In this document: positions 16,986-25,939 of the stretch, piece after piece | How the letters are laid out: each line of letters begins with the position of its first letter | Numbering within the stretch: the stretch's first letter is position 1 | Origin: Oscillospiraceae bacterium | GTDB taxonomy: Bacteria; Bacillota; Clostridia; Oscillospirales; WRJC01 | Reading direction: 5' to 3' | Assembly (NCBI GenBank): GCA_009780985.1 | Contig: WQYZ01000011.1 | Location: 1 to 43,516 of the forward strand | Length of the DNA stretch: 43,516 nt | The notes under the pieces: generated by a model | Seen by the model: only the letters and a program-made list of their open reading frames with translations | What the model was told of the DNA's origin: nothing | Databases searched by the model: none | Made by a program: the position numbers and the translations under genes

Positions 16986-18203
16986 ATGGATTTAATGCAG
17001 GAATTTAGAGAGCGGGAGCTTCTCGCTCAATGCAGTAATTTAGAATCACTGGAAGATTTATTAAACAAACAGAAAGTTACGTTTTATATAGGATTTGACC
17101 CAACGGCGCCGTCGCTCACTATAGGGCATTTCATGCAGTTTAAGACAATAAAGTATTTTCAGGACGCGGGACATAAAGCGATTGCGGTTTTCGGTGTCGG
17201 CACTACGATGGTCGGCGACCCGTCCGGTAAAACTGATATGCGTCCAATGCTGCAAAGAGAAGAAATTGAGAGTAATGCCGAAAATTTTAAAAAACAAGCC
17301 GATAAATATATCTCTGGAGCATTATATATAAGTAACGCGGATTGGCTCTGCGAAATAAAATATATGGATATGCTAAGAGAAATCGGAGTGCATTTTTCAG
17401 TAAACAAAATGCTGACGGCTGAATGTTTTAAATCAAGAATGGAAAAAGGATTATCTTTTTTAGAATTTAACTATATGATTATGCAGGCTTATGATTTTTA
17501 CAGGCTGTACAAAGACCATAATTGCATACTGCAGTGCGGAGGCGACGATCAATGGTCGAATATACTTGCAGGAGCCGATTTAATAAGACGTAAAGAGCAA
17601 AAAGAAGCGTATGCTTTAACTTTTGCGTTACTTCCCGGCGCAGACGGCAAAAAAATGGGAAAAACCGCAGGAAACGCCATATGGCTTGACCCAAACTTGA
17701 CAAGCCCGTATGATTTATATCAAAACTACCGAGATACCGACGATTCTCTCGTTATAAAATATTTGAAAATGATGACGTATGTACCGATTGATGAAATTAA
17801 CGAAATTGCGAAAAAATTCGATGACGCAAAAGAGATAAATGCGGCAAAAGACAGGCTCGCGTATGAAGTCACGAAGATGATTCACGGCGAAGACGAAGCG
17901 AAAAAAGCGCAGACTGCGGCAAAATCAGTTTTTTACGGCGGTGCGGACGACGAAAATATGCCCACGACAACGCTTTCCGACGGCGATTTTAAAGACGATA
18001 GCATAACAATCGTGGATTTGCTTGTGGTAAGTAAACTTGCATCGTCAAAAGGCGAGGCAAAACGTCTGATAGAACAAGGCGGCATCTGTGTCGGCGACGA
18101 AAAAATCAATGAGTTTGGTTATACAGTCGATAAAAAAGATATAGAAAACGGCGGCATTATAATCAAAAAAGGCAAAAAAGTATTCCATAAGATTGTGATG
18201 TAG
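16986..18203 (+). CDS. tyrS: Tyrosyl-tRNA synthetase
   Basis: This class I synthetase charges tRNA-Tyr. The 405 residues show the substrate pocket and HIGH-type motif (FYIGFDPTAPSLTIGHFMQF), GVGTTMVGDPSGK, the tyrosine-binding FLEFNYMIMQAYDF, QCGGDDQWSN, and a KMSKS variant KKMGKT. The C-terminus is an S4-like RNA-binding domain (SKGEAKRLIEQGGICVGDEK). AGGAG lies about ten bases before the ATG. No T-box leader can be placed upstream, because the small membrane protein gene ends 13 bases before. Confidence 0.97.
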   Translation: MDLMQEFRERELLAQCSNLESLEDLLNKQKVTFYIGFDPTAPSLTIGHFMQFKTIKYFQDAGHKAIAVFGVGTTMVGDPSGKTDMRPMLQREEIESNAENFKKQADKYISGALYISNADWLCEIKYMDMLREIGVHFSVNKMLTAECFKSRMEKGLSFLEFNYMIMQAYDFYRLYKDHNCILQCGGDDQWSNILAGADLIRRKEQKEAYALTFALLPGADGKKMGKTAGNAIWLDPNLTSPYDLYQNYRDTDDSLVIKYLKMMTYVPIDEINEIAKKFDDAKEINAAKDRLAYEVTKMIHGEDEAKKAQTAAKSVFYGGADDENMPTTTLSDGDFKDDSITIVDLLVVSKLASSKGEAKRLIEQGGICVGDEKINEFGYTVDKKDIENGGIIIKKGKKVFHKIVM

Positions 18204-18219
18204 AATAAATAAATTTTAA

Positions 18220-18326
18220 CCACCCCGTCGCTTCGCGACACCCCTCCCCAGAGGGGAATTTGGCACACTCTTTAATGTCAGACAAAATTCCCCTCTGGGG
18301 AGGGGTGTCGCGAAGCGACGGGGTGG
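18220..18326. repeat. Inverted repeat with 42-bp perfect arms (MITE/REP-like)
   Basis: Bases 18220-18261 are the exact reverse complement of 18285-18326, with a 23-base spacer. The arm begins CCACCCCGTCGCTTCGCGAC and contains two smaller palindromes of its own (GTCGCTTCGCGAC and CCCCTCCCCAGAGGGG). GC content is far above its surroundings. It has no coding capacity and resembles GC-rich dispersed palindromes of Clostridia. It lies between tyrS and the GH5 gene and would also work as a terminator for tyrS, since it is followed by a short T run. Confidence 0.85.
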
Positions 18327-18354
18327 ACTATTTTTACAAAGGAGTATATACATA

Positions 18355-20181
18355 ATGCAACCAAGAACCAAAAAAATTTTCAGAACCATTACGTCGATTG
18401 TATTAGTGATTCTCAATTTATTTCTGATAACATCATGTCAGAACAACCAGCCGACGGCAACCGCCGATGAATCAATACTTTCTACAACAGCACCGTCAGT
18501 GTCGTCGGCATCGACGCAGACACTGATAACAGAGTTACAAACGCAGCCATACATGACAAGTGCGTCTACCGCCGCTCCCACTACTGATTCCAATCCAGAA
18601 GTTCCGGCAAATTCGGTTTTTACTGGCGTATCCAGTATCACAAACGGCACTGCGTTTATGGAGCATTTCAGACGCGGCGTAAATATGGGGAATATGCTTG
18701 AAGCTCCAAATGAGGGCGACTGGGGAGTAACTTTTGACCCGAATTATTTTGTCTTGATAAAACAGCGCGGATTTGATTTTGTAAGACTGCCGGTTGCGTG
18801 GTCGGAGCATACAATAATAAACAACGCTGGCGAATTTGTCGGCATAAATCAGACTTTTGCGGACAGAGTTAAATATATAGTAAATGAAGCGGTTAAAAAC
18901 GACTTGGGCATTATTATTGATTTCCATAATTTCGCTGAAATGAACACGGACCCTGCGGGGAATATAGATACTCTCCTGAAAATCTGGCAGACAATCGCGG
19001 AAACATATAAAGATTATCCATCTAATGTCGTATTTGAAATTTTAAACGAACCCAATACCGCGCTCACCACGCAGGTCTGGAATGAATATCAAAACGAGTG
19101 CATACAGGTAATACGCAAGAGCAACCCGACGAGGAAAATAGTCGTGACTGCCGGGGACTGGGGCGGATACGGCGGTTTATTAAATTCAGTTCTGCCAAAA
19201 GACGATAATCTGATAGCGAGTTTCCACGATTACGACCCGTTTAACTTTACGCATCAGGGCGCAGACTGGACAGGCAGCGACATGACTCAATACCTCGGCA
19301 CGCAGTGGACAGGTTCCGATGCCGAGAAGAAAGTTATCGACAATACGTTCAAAAATATAAAAGCGTGGTCCGACGCTTCCGGAATACCGGTCATAATGGG
19401 GGAATTCGGAGCTTACAGCATGGCTGATATGGATTCAAGGGTACGGTGGACGACATGTATGCGGGAAACTGCGGAATATTACGGGTTTGCGTGGAGTTAC
19501 TGGGAATTTTGTTCAGGGTTCGGAATATATGACCCGCAGGCTGAACAATTCAGAGACGGACTCGCAGACGCGCTTACAGGAACTCCTATCGACCCGAGCA
19601 CATACGGCACAGGCAAAGGTATGCCGCAGGTTGTATCTATCGCAGGTCAGTCCGGCACTCAGGCAGGTTATATCGGTCCGTTTAAATACAACAGGGCGAT
19701 TAATATTATCTGCGATTCGTGGACGAATATGACGTTATACGATACAGATCGGGGAACAGAAGTTATTGAGTTAGGGGATAACGTGCCGGATTGGGCGCAG
19801 GCGTTTATAGTTTTTGACGGTCTGACAGATACCGGCGGCGGATTTTCTAAAACTACATGCGAACTTACTGTCAGAAATATCGACAATTCAATAACAGATA
19901 TAGGATTTAATTTAGACAACAACGGTCCGACTGATTCATATACCGAAACGGGTCTTGCACAATTTGTCGGAAAACAACTGACGGCAAATTCAAGCACAGT
20001 GATTCAAAACGCCGATGGCACGACTACTTTTATATTTAATCTGCAAAAGGCGTACGGCGCATTAAAAGGCAAATGCGATAATGGAATCAGGCTGAAAATG
20101 TTTATAGAATCCGTGCCCGACAGGAAGGCGAATTATGACCGCAAAGGTTCCCTTGAATTCATCAGCGTCGTGCTGAAATGA
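18355..20181 (+). CDS. Glycoside hydrolase family 5 lipoprotein (endoglucanase-type)
   Basis: A secreted, lipid-anchored enzyme that should cut beta-1,4-linked glucan or mannan. Cys28 follows ITS in the lipobox; a Ser/Thr/Ala-rich linker runs to about residue 85. The GH5 barrel (about 95-410) starts with FRRGVNMGNMLEAP, has VRLPVAW, the acid/base Glu232 in FEILNEPN, FHDYDPFNFTH and the nucleophile Glu350 in MGEFGAY. Residues about 420-608 form a separate beta-rich domain, possibly a carbohydrate-binding module. GGAG lies 11 bases before the ATG. The glycosyltransferase gene follows 31 bases later. Confidence 0.93.
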   Translation: MQPRTKKIFRTITSIVLVILNLFLITSCQNNQPTATADESILSTTAPSVSSASTQTLITELQTQPYMTSASTAAPTTDSNPEVPANSVFTGVSSITNGTAFMEHFRRGVNMGNMLEAPNEGDWGVTFDPNYFVLIKQRGFDFVRLPVAWSEHTIINNAGEFVGINQTFADRVKYIVNEAVKNDLGIIIDFHNFAEMNTDPAGNIDTLLKIWQTIAETYKDYPSNVVFEILNEPNTALTTQVWNEYQNECIQVIRKSNPTRKIVVTAGDWGGYGGLLNSVLPKDDNLIASFHDYDPFNFTHQGADWTGSDMTQYLGTQWTGSDAEKKVIDNTFKNIKAWSDASGIPVIMGEFGAYSMADMDSRVRWTTCMRETAEYYGFAWSYWEFCSGFGIYDPQAEQFRDGLADALTGTPIDPSTYGTGKGMPQVVSIAGQSGTQAGYIGPFKYNRAINIICDSWTNMTLYDTDRGTEVIELGDNVPDWAQAFIVFDGLTDTGGGFSKTTCELTVRNIDNSITDIGFNLDNNGPTDSYTETGLAQFVGKQLTANSSTVIQNADGTTTFIFNLQKAYGALKGKCDNGIRLKMFIESVPDRKANYDRKGSLEFISVVLK

Positions 20182-20212
20182 TATTATTATAAATTTTATT
20201 TAGAGGAGATAT

Positions 20213-21085
20213 ATGCGTAATTTTAAAGTAAAATATTCATGTTTGGCTGATAATCACGAACGTTATCAAAAACAGGGATGGCTGTGGTTAAATTCTCTTA
20301 TATATTTCGGTAAAATAAATCCGTCCGATATATTTGTGCACTGTATTGCCGGGACTGGAGAAGATTATATAAATAAATGCGCTCAAACCGGCGCAAACGT
20401 CGTGATTATAGAGCCGTACGGAGATAAAACCTACTGCAATAAGATTGCGCAGATGTCGGACGATAAATTAAAAGATTCAGATGCCGTGATATTAATGGAT
20501 ACTGATATGATTATGCTTGAGAATTTTGAAAATACTTTGGATTATGAATATATCAGCGCAAAAATAGTAAATTCGCCGAATCCCGAAACGCATGTCATTG
20601 ATAAACTTTTCGGGGCAGCAGGACTTAAAAAATCGCTGCCTGACAAAACGGTCGAATTGATGGACGATTATCTTACATACGGAGCAAACTTCAACGGCGG
20701 ATTATATGTTATACCGCAAAAATATTATGACATAATAAAATCCGGATGGGAAAAATGGTCGCAGTGGCTGCTTATGCGCGAAAACGGCAAGCCGTTATAC
20801 GACGCCAAAAGAGAGGCGCATATTGATCAAGTGAGTTTTTGCATGACAGTCCACGAAAACAATATTCCGGTAAAATATCTTAATCGTCTGTATAATTATC
20901 CCATACCGTTTGATTTCAGTGAAAGAGACAAATCTGAAAATATTGACGGGACTCCATATGTCCTGCATTGTCACAGGCAGACAGTTGAAAATAATCTGAT
21001 AATTCTTGATTATCAGCCTGCGGAAAATATAATAAAAGCCGTTGACTCGGCGAATAAATTTATAGAAAAATATAATAAAATATAA
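20213..21085 (+). CDS. Glycosyltransferase-like protein (GT-A fold)
   Basis: The 290-residue soluble protein carries a DxD motif in VILMDTDMIML, where GT-A transferases bind the metal and the nucleotide sugar. A downstream block with NFNGGLYVIPQKYYDII and the terminal YVLHCHRQ resembles GT8-type and related nucleotide-diphospho-sugar transferases. No membrane segment or signal is present. GAGGAG lies six bases before the ATG. It is the last gene before a bidirectional terminator and is probably cotranscribed with the GH5 gene. Acceptor unknown. Confidence 0.75.
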   Translation: MRNFKVKYSCLADNHERYQKQGWLWLNSLIYFGKINPSDIFVHCIAGTGEDYINKCAQTGANVVIIEPYGDKTYCNKIAQMSDDKLKDSDAVILMDTDMIMLENFENTLDYEYISAKIVNSPNPETHVIDKLFGAAGLKKSLPDKTVELMDDYLTYGANFNGGLYVIPQKYYDIIKSGWEKWSQWLLMRENGKPLYDAKREAHIDQVSFCMTVHENNIPVKYLNRLYNYPIPFDFSERDKSENIDGTPYVLHCHRQTVENNLIILDYQPAENIIKAVDSANKFIEKYNKI

Positions 21086-21120
21086 ATCGTATGGGCGGCA
21101 ATCTGCCGCCCATACGATTT
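21084..21120. terminator. Bidirectional terminator between convergent genes
   Basis: A perfect 16-bp stem (AAATCGTATGGGCGGC and its complement) with a 5-base loop lies between the stop of the glycosyltransferase and the stop of the GH16 gene. The outer A/T ends make it suitable on both strands. Confidence 0.85.
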
Positions 21121-21128
21121 ATTGCCGT

Positions 21129-23117
21129 TTATTTGCCATCCCCTGCCCTGCCCTTGCGCTGAGACCGCACGAAAAATATTATTATTGATGCAATAATTAA
21201 TAAAAAAGTTATTACTATCGTAATTATAGTCGATGGTATCCCGCGTTGCATAGATTGCGTAGTGGTGGGTAACTGCGTCGTATCTGTTATTGCGTCTGTC
21301 GTCTGTTCTTCTGTAAATGCAGAAACATCGGACATTTGCTCCGCTGCTTCTATATCTGCCTTAGGGCGGTCGTAAACTCTTACGTAATCCACCAGCATCT
21401 CGTCATAAGTAAAACCGGAAGGCAGATTTCCCGCCCAGTCCGCGCCCTCTACGGAAAGTATCAAAGCAAGCGGATTCTGGCAGATACCCGGCTTGCTGCC
21501 CCTGTCGTCTATATCGTCGCCGGTTGTGCGCCACACTTCTTTGCCGTCTATATAAAATATATAACTATCGGGCGACCAGTCCATCGCGTATGTATGGAAT
21601 TCGCCGTCATATATCCCTGTCGGCGATGAATAATCCTGCATAGCATAAGTCGCGCCTATTGACCGGTGAGCGTCTCCGTAGCCGTTCCAGTGCAAAGCCG
21701 TATCGGATTTGTTCTGCTCGTTGAAAATCGATTCGATAACGTCTATTTCCGTACCGTCCACGCCTTCGTAATCAGTGCCGCCGACACAACTGTTATACAG
21801 CCAGAACGCGCCCCATGTGCCTCTGACGCTTGGGAACTTTATGCTTGCTTCATAATAACCATATGTGTTTTCAAATTTTCCGCTGGTCTGCACCGCGCCG
21901 GAAACTATAAAATTATTTATTATATTTGGGTCGGTCAGACTGTAGACGTTTTTTGCTTTGTTCGGGTCGCTTTCTAACCCAAGAACCAGATTTCCGTCTT
22001 TAACCGAAACCATACTGCTGTCCCATGCGCTGCGGTCCTGACGGAATTCGTTAGGCGTATCCCATTTATCCGTATCAAGGGAATTTTCATTAAAATCATC
22101 TGAAAACAGCAAATCGCTGTCTTGACTGAACGGAGTTATACTGCTGCCCGTTTTGTCAAAAACAACAGTTATAACATACTTATCACCGTCTAATGCGCCA
22201 TTGACAGAAGTCACGTTTTCAGTCGGCAGACCGCCGATATCGGAAACTTGTATGCCGTTGAATGTGCGCGACAGACTGTTAGACTCCAAAGTAATTTTTG
22301 CCGTGTAAACCGTATCTGTCTTAAAAACGTCGGATATGTTGGGATTCCATTCAAGCGTTTCTTTATATAAGCCTTTGTCGGATTTGAACATTCCCTGCGG
22401 GTAAATGCCCGCGGCAGGAGCCTTTATCGGACTTATTGACGCTGATACAATCGGAGTTTTTGCATTATCAGCCGGATTTCCTATCGCTGTAACCGTGAAA
22501 TTTGAGATTGTACAAGTTACGCCCTCTGTCGCCCAGCCGGCTTTTCCGGTCGCAAGCACATCGCGGGGAATAGGCGTAGGATCCCAGTCGGGATTTGAAA
22601 AAGCGGAATAATCGTCGGTATATGAAAAAAGTTCTTTAAGGTCGCCTCCGGGTTCTCCAGCGTAGCACGTTATAACGTCGCCGTCAACCACGAATTTGTA
22701 GTGAACGGTGTCGGTATCCGGCGAAATATCCGCGGTTCCGCTGGCTAACGTAGGGCTCCATGTGATTGAATCTTTTAAGTCTACTTCTGCGCCGTTTATA
22801 TACGTGTAATAATAGTACTGTCCGGCATATCGCAGTCTGAATTGAAAATTCCACCATTCATAAGCGCCGGTATTTTGCAGGTTGCTTATATCCGCTTCCA
22901 CAATATAATTCGTCCATGTATCGTCGCCGTACCATTCGGACGAACCGGCAACGTCTGAAGAATCCGTCGATTTACTGTCCGTAGCATAAATTGTATCAAG
23001 AGGTCCTAATAAAATATTTCCGTCGGTTGACGCGCTTGCCGGAAAACTTGCAAAAACAGAAAAAATAACAGAGAAAATTATAAAAAATGATATTAATAAT
23101 TTTTTATATTTTACCAT
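21129..23117 (-). CDS. Membrane-anchored glycoside hydrolase family 16 (beta-glucanase)
   Basis: A 662-residue surface enzyme expected to hydrolyse beta-1,3 or beta-1,3-1,4 glucan. Order: signal peptide (1-30, ending SASA-like), a beta-sandwich of laminin-G/concanavalin type (about 35-212), an Ig-like region (about 220-325), the GH16 domain (about 335-585) with catalytic EIDVIE (Glu457 nucleophile, Asp459, Glu462 acid/base), a Thr/Gln-rich linker, one membrane helix (about 630-650) and a basic tail. It is therefore C-terminally anchored. The start lies four bases after the stop of the M18 peptidase gene, so both are likely in one transcript. Confidence 0.94.
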   Translation of the reverse strand: MVKYKKLLISFFIIFSVIFSVFASFPASASTDGNILLGPLDTIYATDSKSTDSSDVAGSSEWYGDDTWTNYIVEADISNLQNTGAYEWWNFQFRLRYAGQYYYYTYINGAEVDLKDSITWSPTLASGTADISPDTDTVHYKFVVDGDVITCYAGEPGGDLKELFSYTDDYSAFSNPDWDPTPIPRDVLATGKAGWATEGVTCTISNFTVTAIGNPADNAKTPIVSASISPIKAPAAGIYPQGMFKSDKGLYKETLEWNPNISDVFKTDTVYTAKITLESNSLSRTFNGIQVSDIGGLPTENVTSVNGALDGDKYVITVVFDKTGSSITPFSQDSDLLFSDDFNENSLDTDKWDTPNEFRQDRSAWDSSMVSVKDGNLVLGLESDPNKAKNVYSLTDPNIINNFIVSGAVQTSGKFENTYGYYEASIKFPSVRGTWGAFWLYNSCVGGTDYEGVDGTEIDVIESIFNEQNKSDTALHWNGYGDAHRSIGATYAMQDYSSPTGIYDGEFHTYAMDWSPDSYIFYIDGKEVWRTTGDDIDDRGSKPGICQNPLALILSVEGADWAGNLPSGFTYDEMLVDYVRVYDRPKADIEAAEQMSDVSAFTEEQTTDAITDTTQLPTTTQSMQRGIPSTIITIVITFLLIIASIIIFFVRSQRKGRAGDGK

Positions 23118-23121
23118 AATC

Positions 23122-24576
23122 TCACGCTTTTATGAACGCTTTAGACGCTTCATACATCATATAAATATCTACTTTTGACGCCACTTCAAACGGAGCGTGC
23201 ATTGAAAGTATCCCCACGCCCAAATCCACGACATTTATATTCAGATTCGCTATATAAGCGGCGACAGTCCCTCCCCCGCCCTGGTCCACTTTGCCGAGTT
23301 CCGAAGTCTGCCATAACACATTGTTGTCGTCGAATATTTTTCGTATATAACCGATAAACTCCGCATGAGCATCAGACGAACCCGATTTTCCCCTTGAACC
23401 CGTATATTTTGTCAGCACGACGCCGTTGTTTAAAAACGCGGCGTTTCTTGTCTCGTAAACGTCGGCGTAATTCGGGTCGAATGCGGCGTTTACATCCGCA
23501 GACAGACAATTTGAGTTCGCAAACATTGTAAATCGGCTCACGCCCTGCATATCGGCTAAACTCTCGACTAAATGCCGGAATATATGCGACTGCATAGACG
23601 TGTTTCCCTCACTGCCTATTTCTTCTTTATCGGCTAAAATAACAACTGCTGTTCTGTCTGTTTTCTTAGTTTCAGTGAGAGCGATAATAGGCGGGTACGC
23701 GCATACCCTGTCGTCCTGACCGTATGAGCCGACAAGACTTCTGTCAAATCCCACGTCTCTTGACTTAACCGCAGGCACAAGGGACAGTTCGGCGGAAATA
23801 AAATCGCTTTCTGTTATGCCGTATTTTTTGTTTAACATATTTAGTATATTCAGTTTTACTTTTTCCGTAACTTTATCTTCGGTTTTATCTTTATCTTTAC
23901 TGTCTTTATCGCCTCTAAACGGACGGCTTCCGAGAAGTATATTCAAACTTTCACCAGCTACGGCGTCAGCAAGATTTTTGGAAAATTGATCTTTAGCAAG
24001 ATGAGGCAGCAAGTCTGTTATACAGAAAACGGGATCAATTTCATTTTCGCCGAGTTTAACCGCCACAGATTCGCCGTCTGATTTTACTATAACTCCGTGA
24101 AGAGCCAGCGGGATAGTGAGCCACTGATATTTTTTAATGCCGCCGTAATAGTGCGTCTTGAAAAACGCGAGTCCGTTGTCTTCATATAACGGACGCTGTT
24201 TTAAATCGATTCTCGGGGAATCTATATGCGCAGCGATTATATTGATTCCGTTATCGACAGTCTTTTCGCCGATCCTCGCCGCTAATATATTTTTCCCCTG
24301 ATTGTTCAGATAGACCCCGTCGCCGGGATTATACTTTTTGCCGAACTCGTACGGAATAAATCCGTTTTCTTCAAGAATTTTAACGGTTTCAGACGCAGCT
24401 TCGCGCTCCGTTTTCCCGTTATCCAAAAATTTTTTATATCCCTCGCAGAAATCAAACGCGGTTTTTATTTTTTCGTCGTCTAAAGTTTCAAATCCCTGTT
24501 TCGTCTTATAAAACAACTTTTCTTTTAAAATCTCGCCCTGTGATTTTTCCTGTTTTTCAGATTTTTCCCCAGCCAT
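23122..24576 (-). CDS. M18-family metalloaminopeptidase
   Basis: A cytoplasmic aminopeptidase of the aspartyl/M18 class that trims peptides from the N-terminus. Zinc ligands are recognisable: His117 in AAHIDSPR, Asp288 in YGQDDR, Glu318/Glu319 in DKEEIGSEG, Asp361 in SADVNAAF and the His in SMHAPFEVAS near the C-terminus. The length of 484 residues is normal. The N-terminus and a segment near residues 223-240 (KDSKDKDKTEDK) are very charged and probably disordered. GAGGA lies nine bases before the ATG. It sits between a lytic transglycosylase and GH16. Confidence 0.95.
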   Translation of the reverse strand: MAGEKSEKQEKSQGEILKEKLFYKTKQGFETLDDEKIKTAFDFCEGYKKFLDNGKTEREAASETVKILEENGFIPYEFGKKYNPGDGVYLNNQGKNILAARIGEKTVDNGINIIAAHIDSPRIDLKQRPLYEDNGLAFFKTHYYGGIKKYQWLTIPLALHGVIVKSDGESVAVKLGENEIDPVFCITDLLPHLAKDQFSKNLADAVAGESLNILLGSRPFRGDKDSKDKDKTEDKVTEKVKLNILNMLNKKYGITESDFISAELSLVPAVKSRDVGFDRSLVGSYGQDDRVCAYPPIIALTETKKTDRTAVVILADKEEIGSEGNTSMQSHIFRHLVESLADMQGVSRFTMFANSNCLSADVNAAFDPNYADVYETRNAAFLNNGVVLTKYTGSRGKSGSSDAHAEFIGYIRKIFDDNNVLWQTSELGKVDQGGGGTVAAYIANLNINVVDLGVGILSMHAPFEVASKVDIYMMYEASKAFIKA

Positions 24577-24607
24577 AAAAATTTTTCCTCACTTTCGAAT
24601 TTATAAT

Positions 24608-25183
24608 TTATTGATTATCATTTGAAAAATATAGTTTTTTATATATATCTATATTATTATTTACTTTTTTTATATAATTTTTCGTCTCATCAAAAGGGAT
24701 ATTCTGGATTTCACCATCTTTTATATAATCAGGGTTATTCATCCAGTCATTTTTTACCCGGTTCAATCCGGCGTTATACGCGGCAAACACCAAATCCCAG
24801 TCATTAAATTCATTATATAAATATTTTAATAAGAATGTTCCGTATTTTATGTTTGTTTCCGGGTCGTACAGAAGTCCGTCTGAAAGCGCCTCTCCGGTTT
24901 TTGTCATAAGCCAGTCAAAAGTATCTGTTGTTATCTGCATTAAGCCGACTGCGCCTTTGTTTGACACGACATCGCTTTTAAATCTGCTTTCCGTATTTAT
25001 AACGCTGTAAATTATTTCCGGAGGAATTGTATATTCCTGCGAATATTTATCGACAAATTCTTCATACATCAACGGGTGTGATTTTTTTTCGATTGTCACA
25101 GTGACACGCTCGTATGCATATCCCAACCCTATTGACACAATTATTATAATTATAATAATTACAGTTCTTTTTATGTGAATCAT
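24608..25183 (-). CDS. Membrane-anchored lytic transglycosylase (SLT domain)
   Basis: The 191-residue protein has one N-terminal membrane helix (VIIIIIIIVSIGLGYAY) and an extracellular SLT domain that cleaves peptidoglycan between MurNAc and GlcNAc. The catalytic Glu64 lies in NTESRF; GAVGLMQIT and the AAYNAG motif complete the family pattern. This short anchored form, encoded beside coaE, is common in Clostridia. AGGA lies about 11 bases before the ATG. The M18 gene follows 31 bases later. Confidence 0.94.
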   Translation of the reverse strand: MIHIKRTVIIIIIIIVSIGLGYAYERVTVTIEKKSHPLMYEEFVDKYSQEYTIPPEIIYSVINTESRFKSDVVSNKGAVGLMQITTDTFDWLMTKTGEALSDGLLYDPETNIKYGTFLLKYLYNEFNDWDLVFAAYNAGLNRVKNDWMNNPDYIKDGEIQNIPFDETKNYIKKVNNNIDIYKKLYFSNDNQ

Positions 25184-25234
25184 TCTGAAAATTTTCCTGC
25201 TTTTATATTTTATGTATTTTGAATTATATATAAT

Positions 25235-25837
25235 TTAAAATTCCTGCGGGAATATATTTCTGTATATATTTGAAACCTGTATAAAAACATCGCCGTAATC
25301 CGTATTGTTATATACAACATAATTCGAATTCTGAATAAAAAACTCGTCGGTTTTCTGATTTTTAATTCTTCTCTCCGCTTGTTCAAGAGAGATATTGTCC
25401 CGTTTTATTATTCTATTTATCCTTTTGTCGAGGTCCGCAATAACTGAAATTACAATATCGCAGGTTCTGTCAAAGTTACTTTCAAATAAGAGCGGCGCAT
25501 CTATCACGATGGCTTTTCTGTTTGCTTTAGCCATACCCAAAATCCAGCTGCTGCATTCGTTTAATATATGCTTGTGGGTTATATTGTTCAGCCGTTCCAA
25601 ATTTTCTTTTGAAGAAAACGCAATATCCGCGAGTTTCTTTCTGTCAAGTTCGCCGTAATCAGTCAATATCGACCCGGAAAAATTTTCGACAAGTTCGCGC
25701 AGACAAGGACTGCCTTTCCGGGTGACGTCGCGGGAGATTTTATCCGTATCTATAGAATCTATGCCTTTAGCCAAGAACGCTCTGCAGACTTCGCCTTTTC
25801 CGGCTCCGCTTCCGCCTGTAAGACCTATTATTTTCAT
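25235..25837 (-). CDS. coaE: Dephospho-CoA kinase
   Basis: This enzyme makes the last step of coenzyme A synthesis, phosphorylating dephospho-CoA. From the ATG at 25837 the product has 200 residues, the usual size, and opens with the P-loop MKIIGLTGGSGAGKGEV. Other landmarks are SIDTDKISRDV, the VIDAPLLFES block and RIIKRDNIS. The frame reads open back to an ATG at 25933, which would add 32 polar residues with no ribosome site, whereas AAGGAAGAG stands before 25837. It lies in the tsaC-coaE-SLT run. Confidence 0.93.
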   Translation of the reverse strand: MKIIGLTGGSGAGKGEVCRAFLAKGIDSIDTDKISRDVTRKGSPCLRELVENFSGSILTDYGELDRKKLADIAFSSKENLERLNNITHKHILNECSSWILGMAKANRKAIVIDAPLLFESNFDRTCDIVISVIADLDKRINRIIKRDNISLEQAERRIKNQKTDEFFIQNSNYVVYNNTDYGDVFIQVSNIYRNIFPQEF

Positions 25838-25939
25838 TTTATTTCTCTCTTCCTTTTTACATTCCTTTTTTATTTCATTTCCTGTATTTTCCACTTCATT
25901 AATAGCGCTGTTATTATTGATGTTATCACACATAATTTT

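Noticed and set aside
18220-18326. CRISPR or tRNA interpretation of the GC-rich repeat
   Set aside because: Only one inverted pair is present, with no repeat-spacer series and no cloverleaf.
25838-25933. N-terminal extension of CoaE to the ATG at 25933
   Set aside because: Adds 32 polar residues before the P-loop, has no ribosome site, and the internal ATG at 25837 has one.
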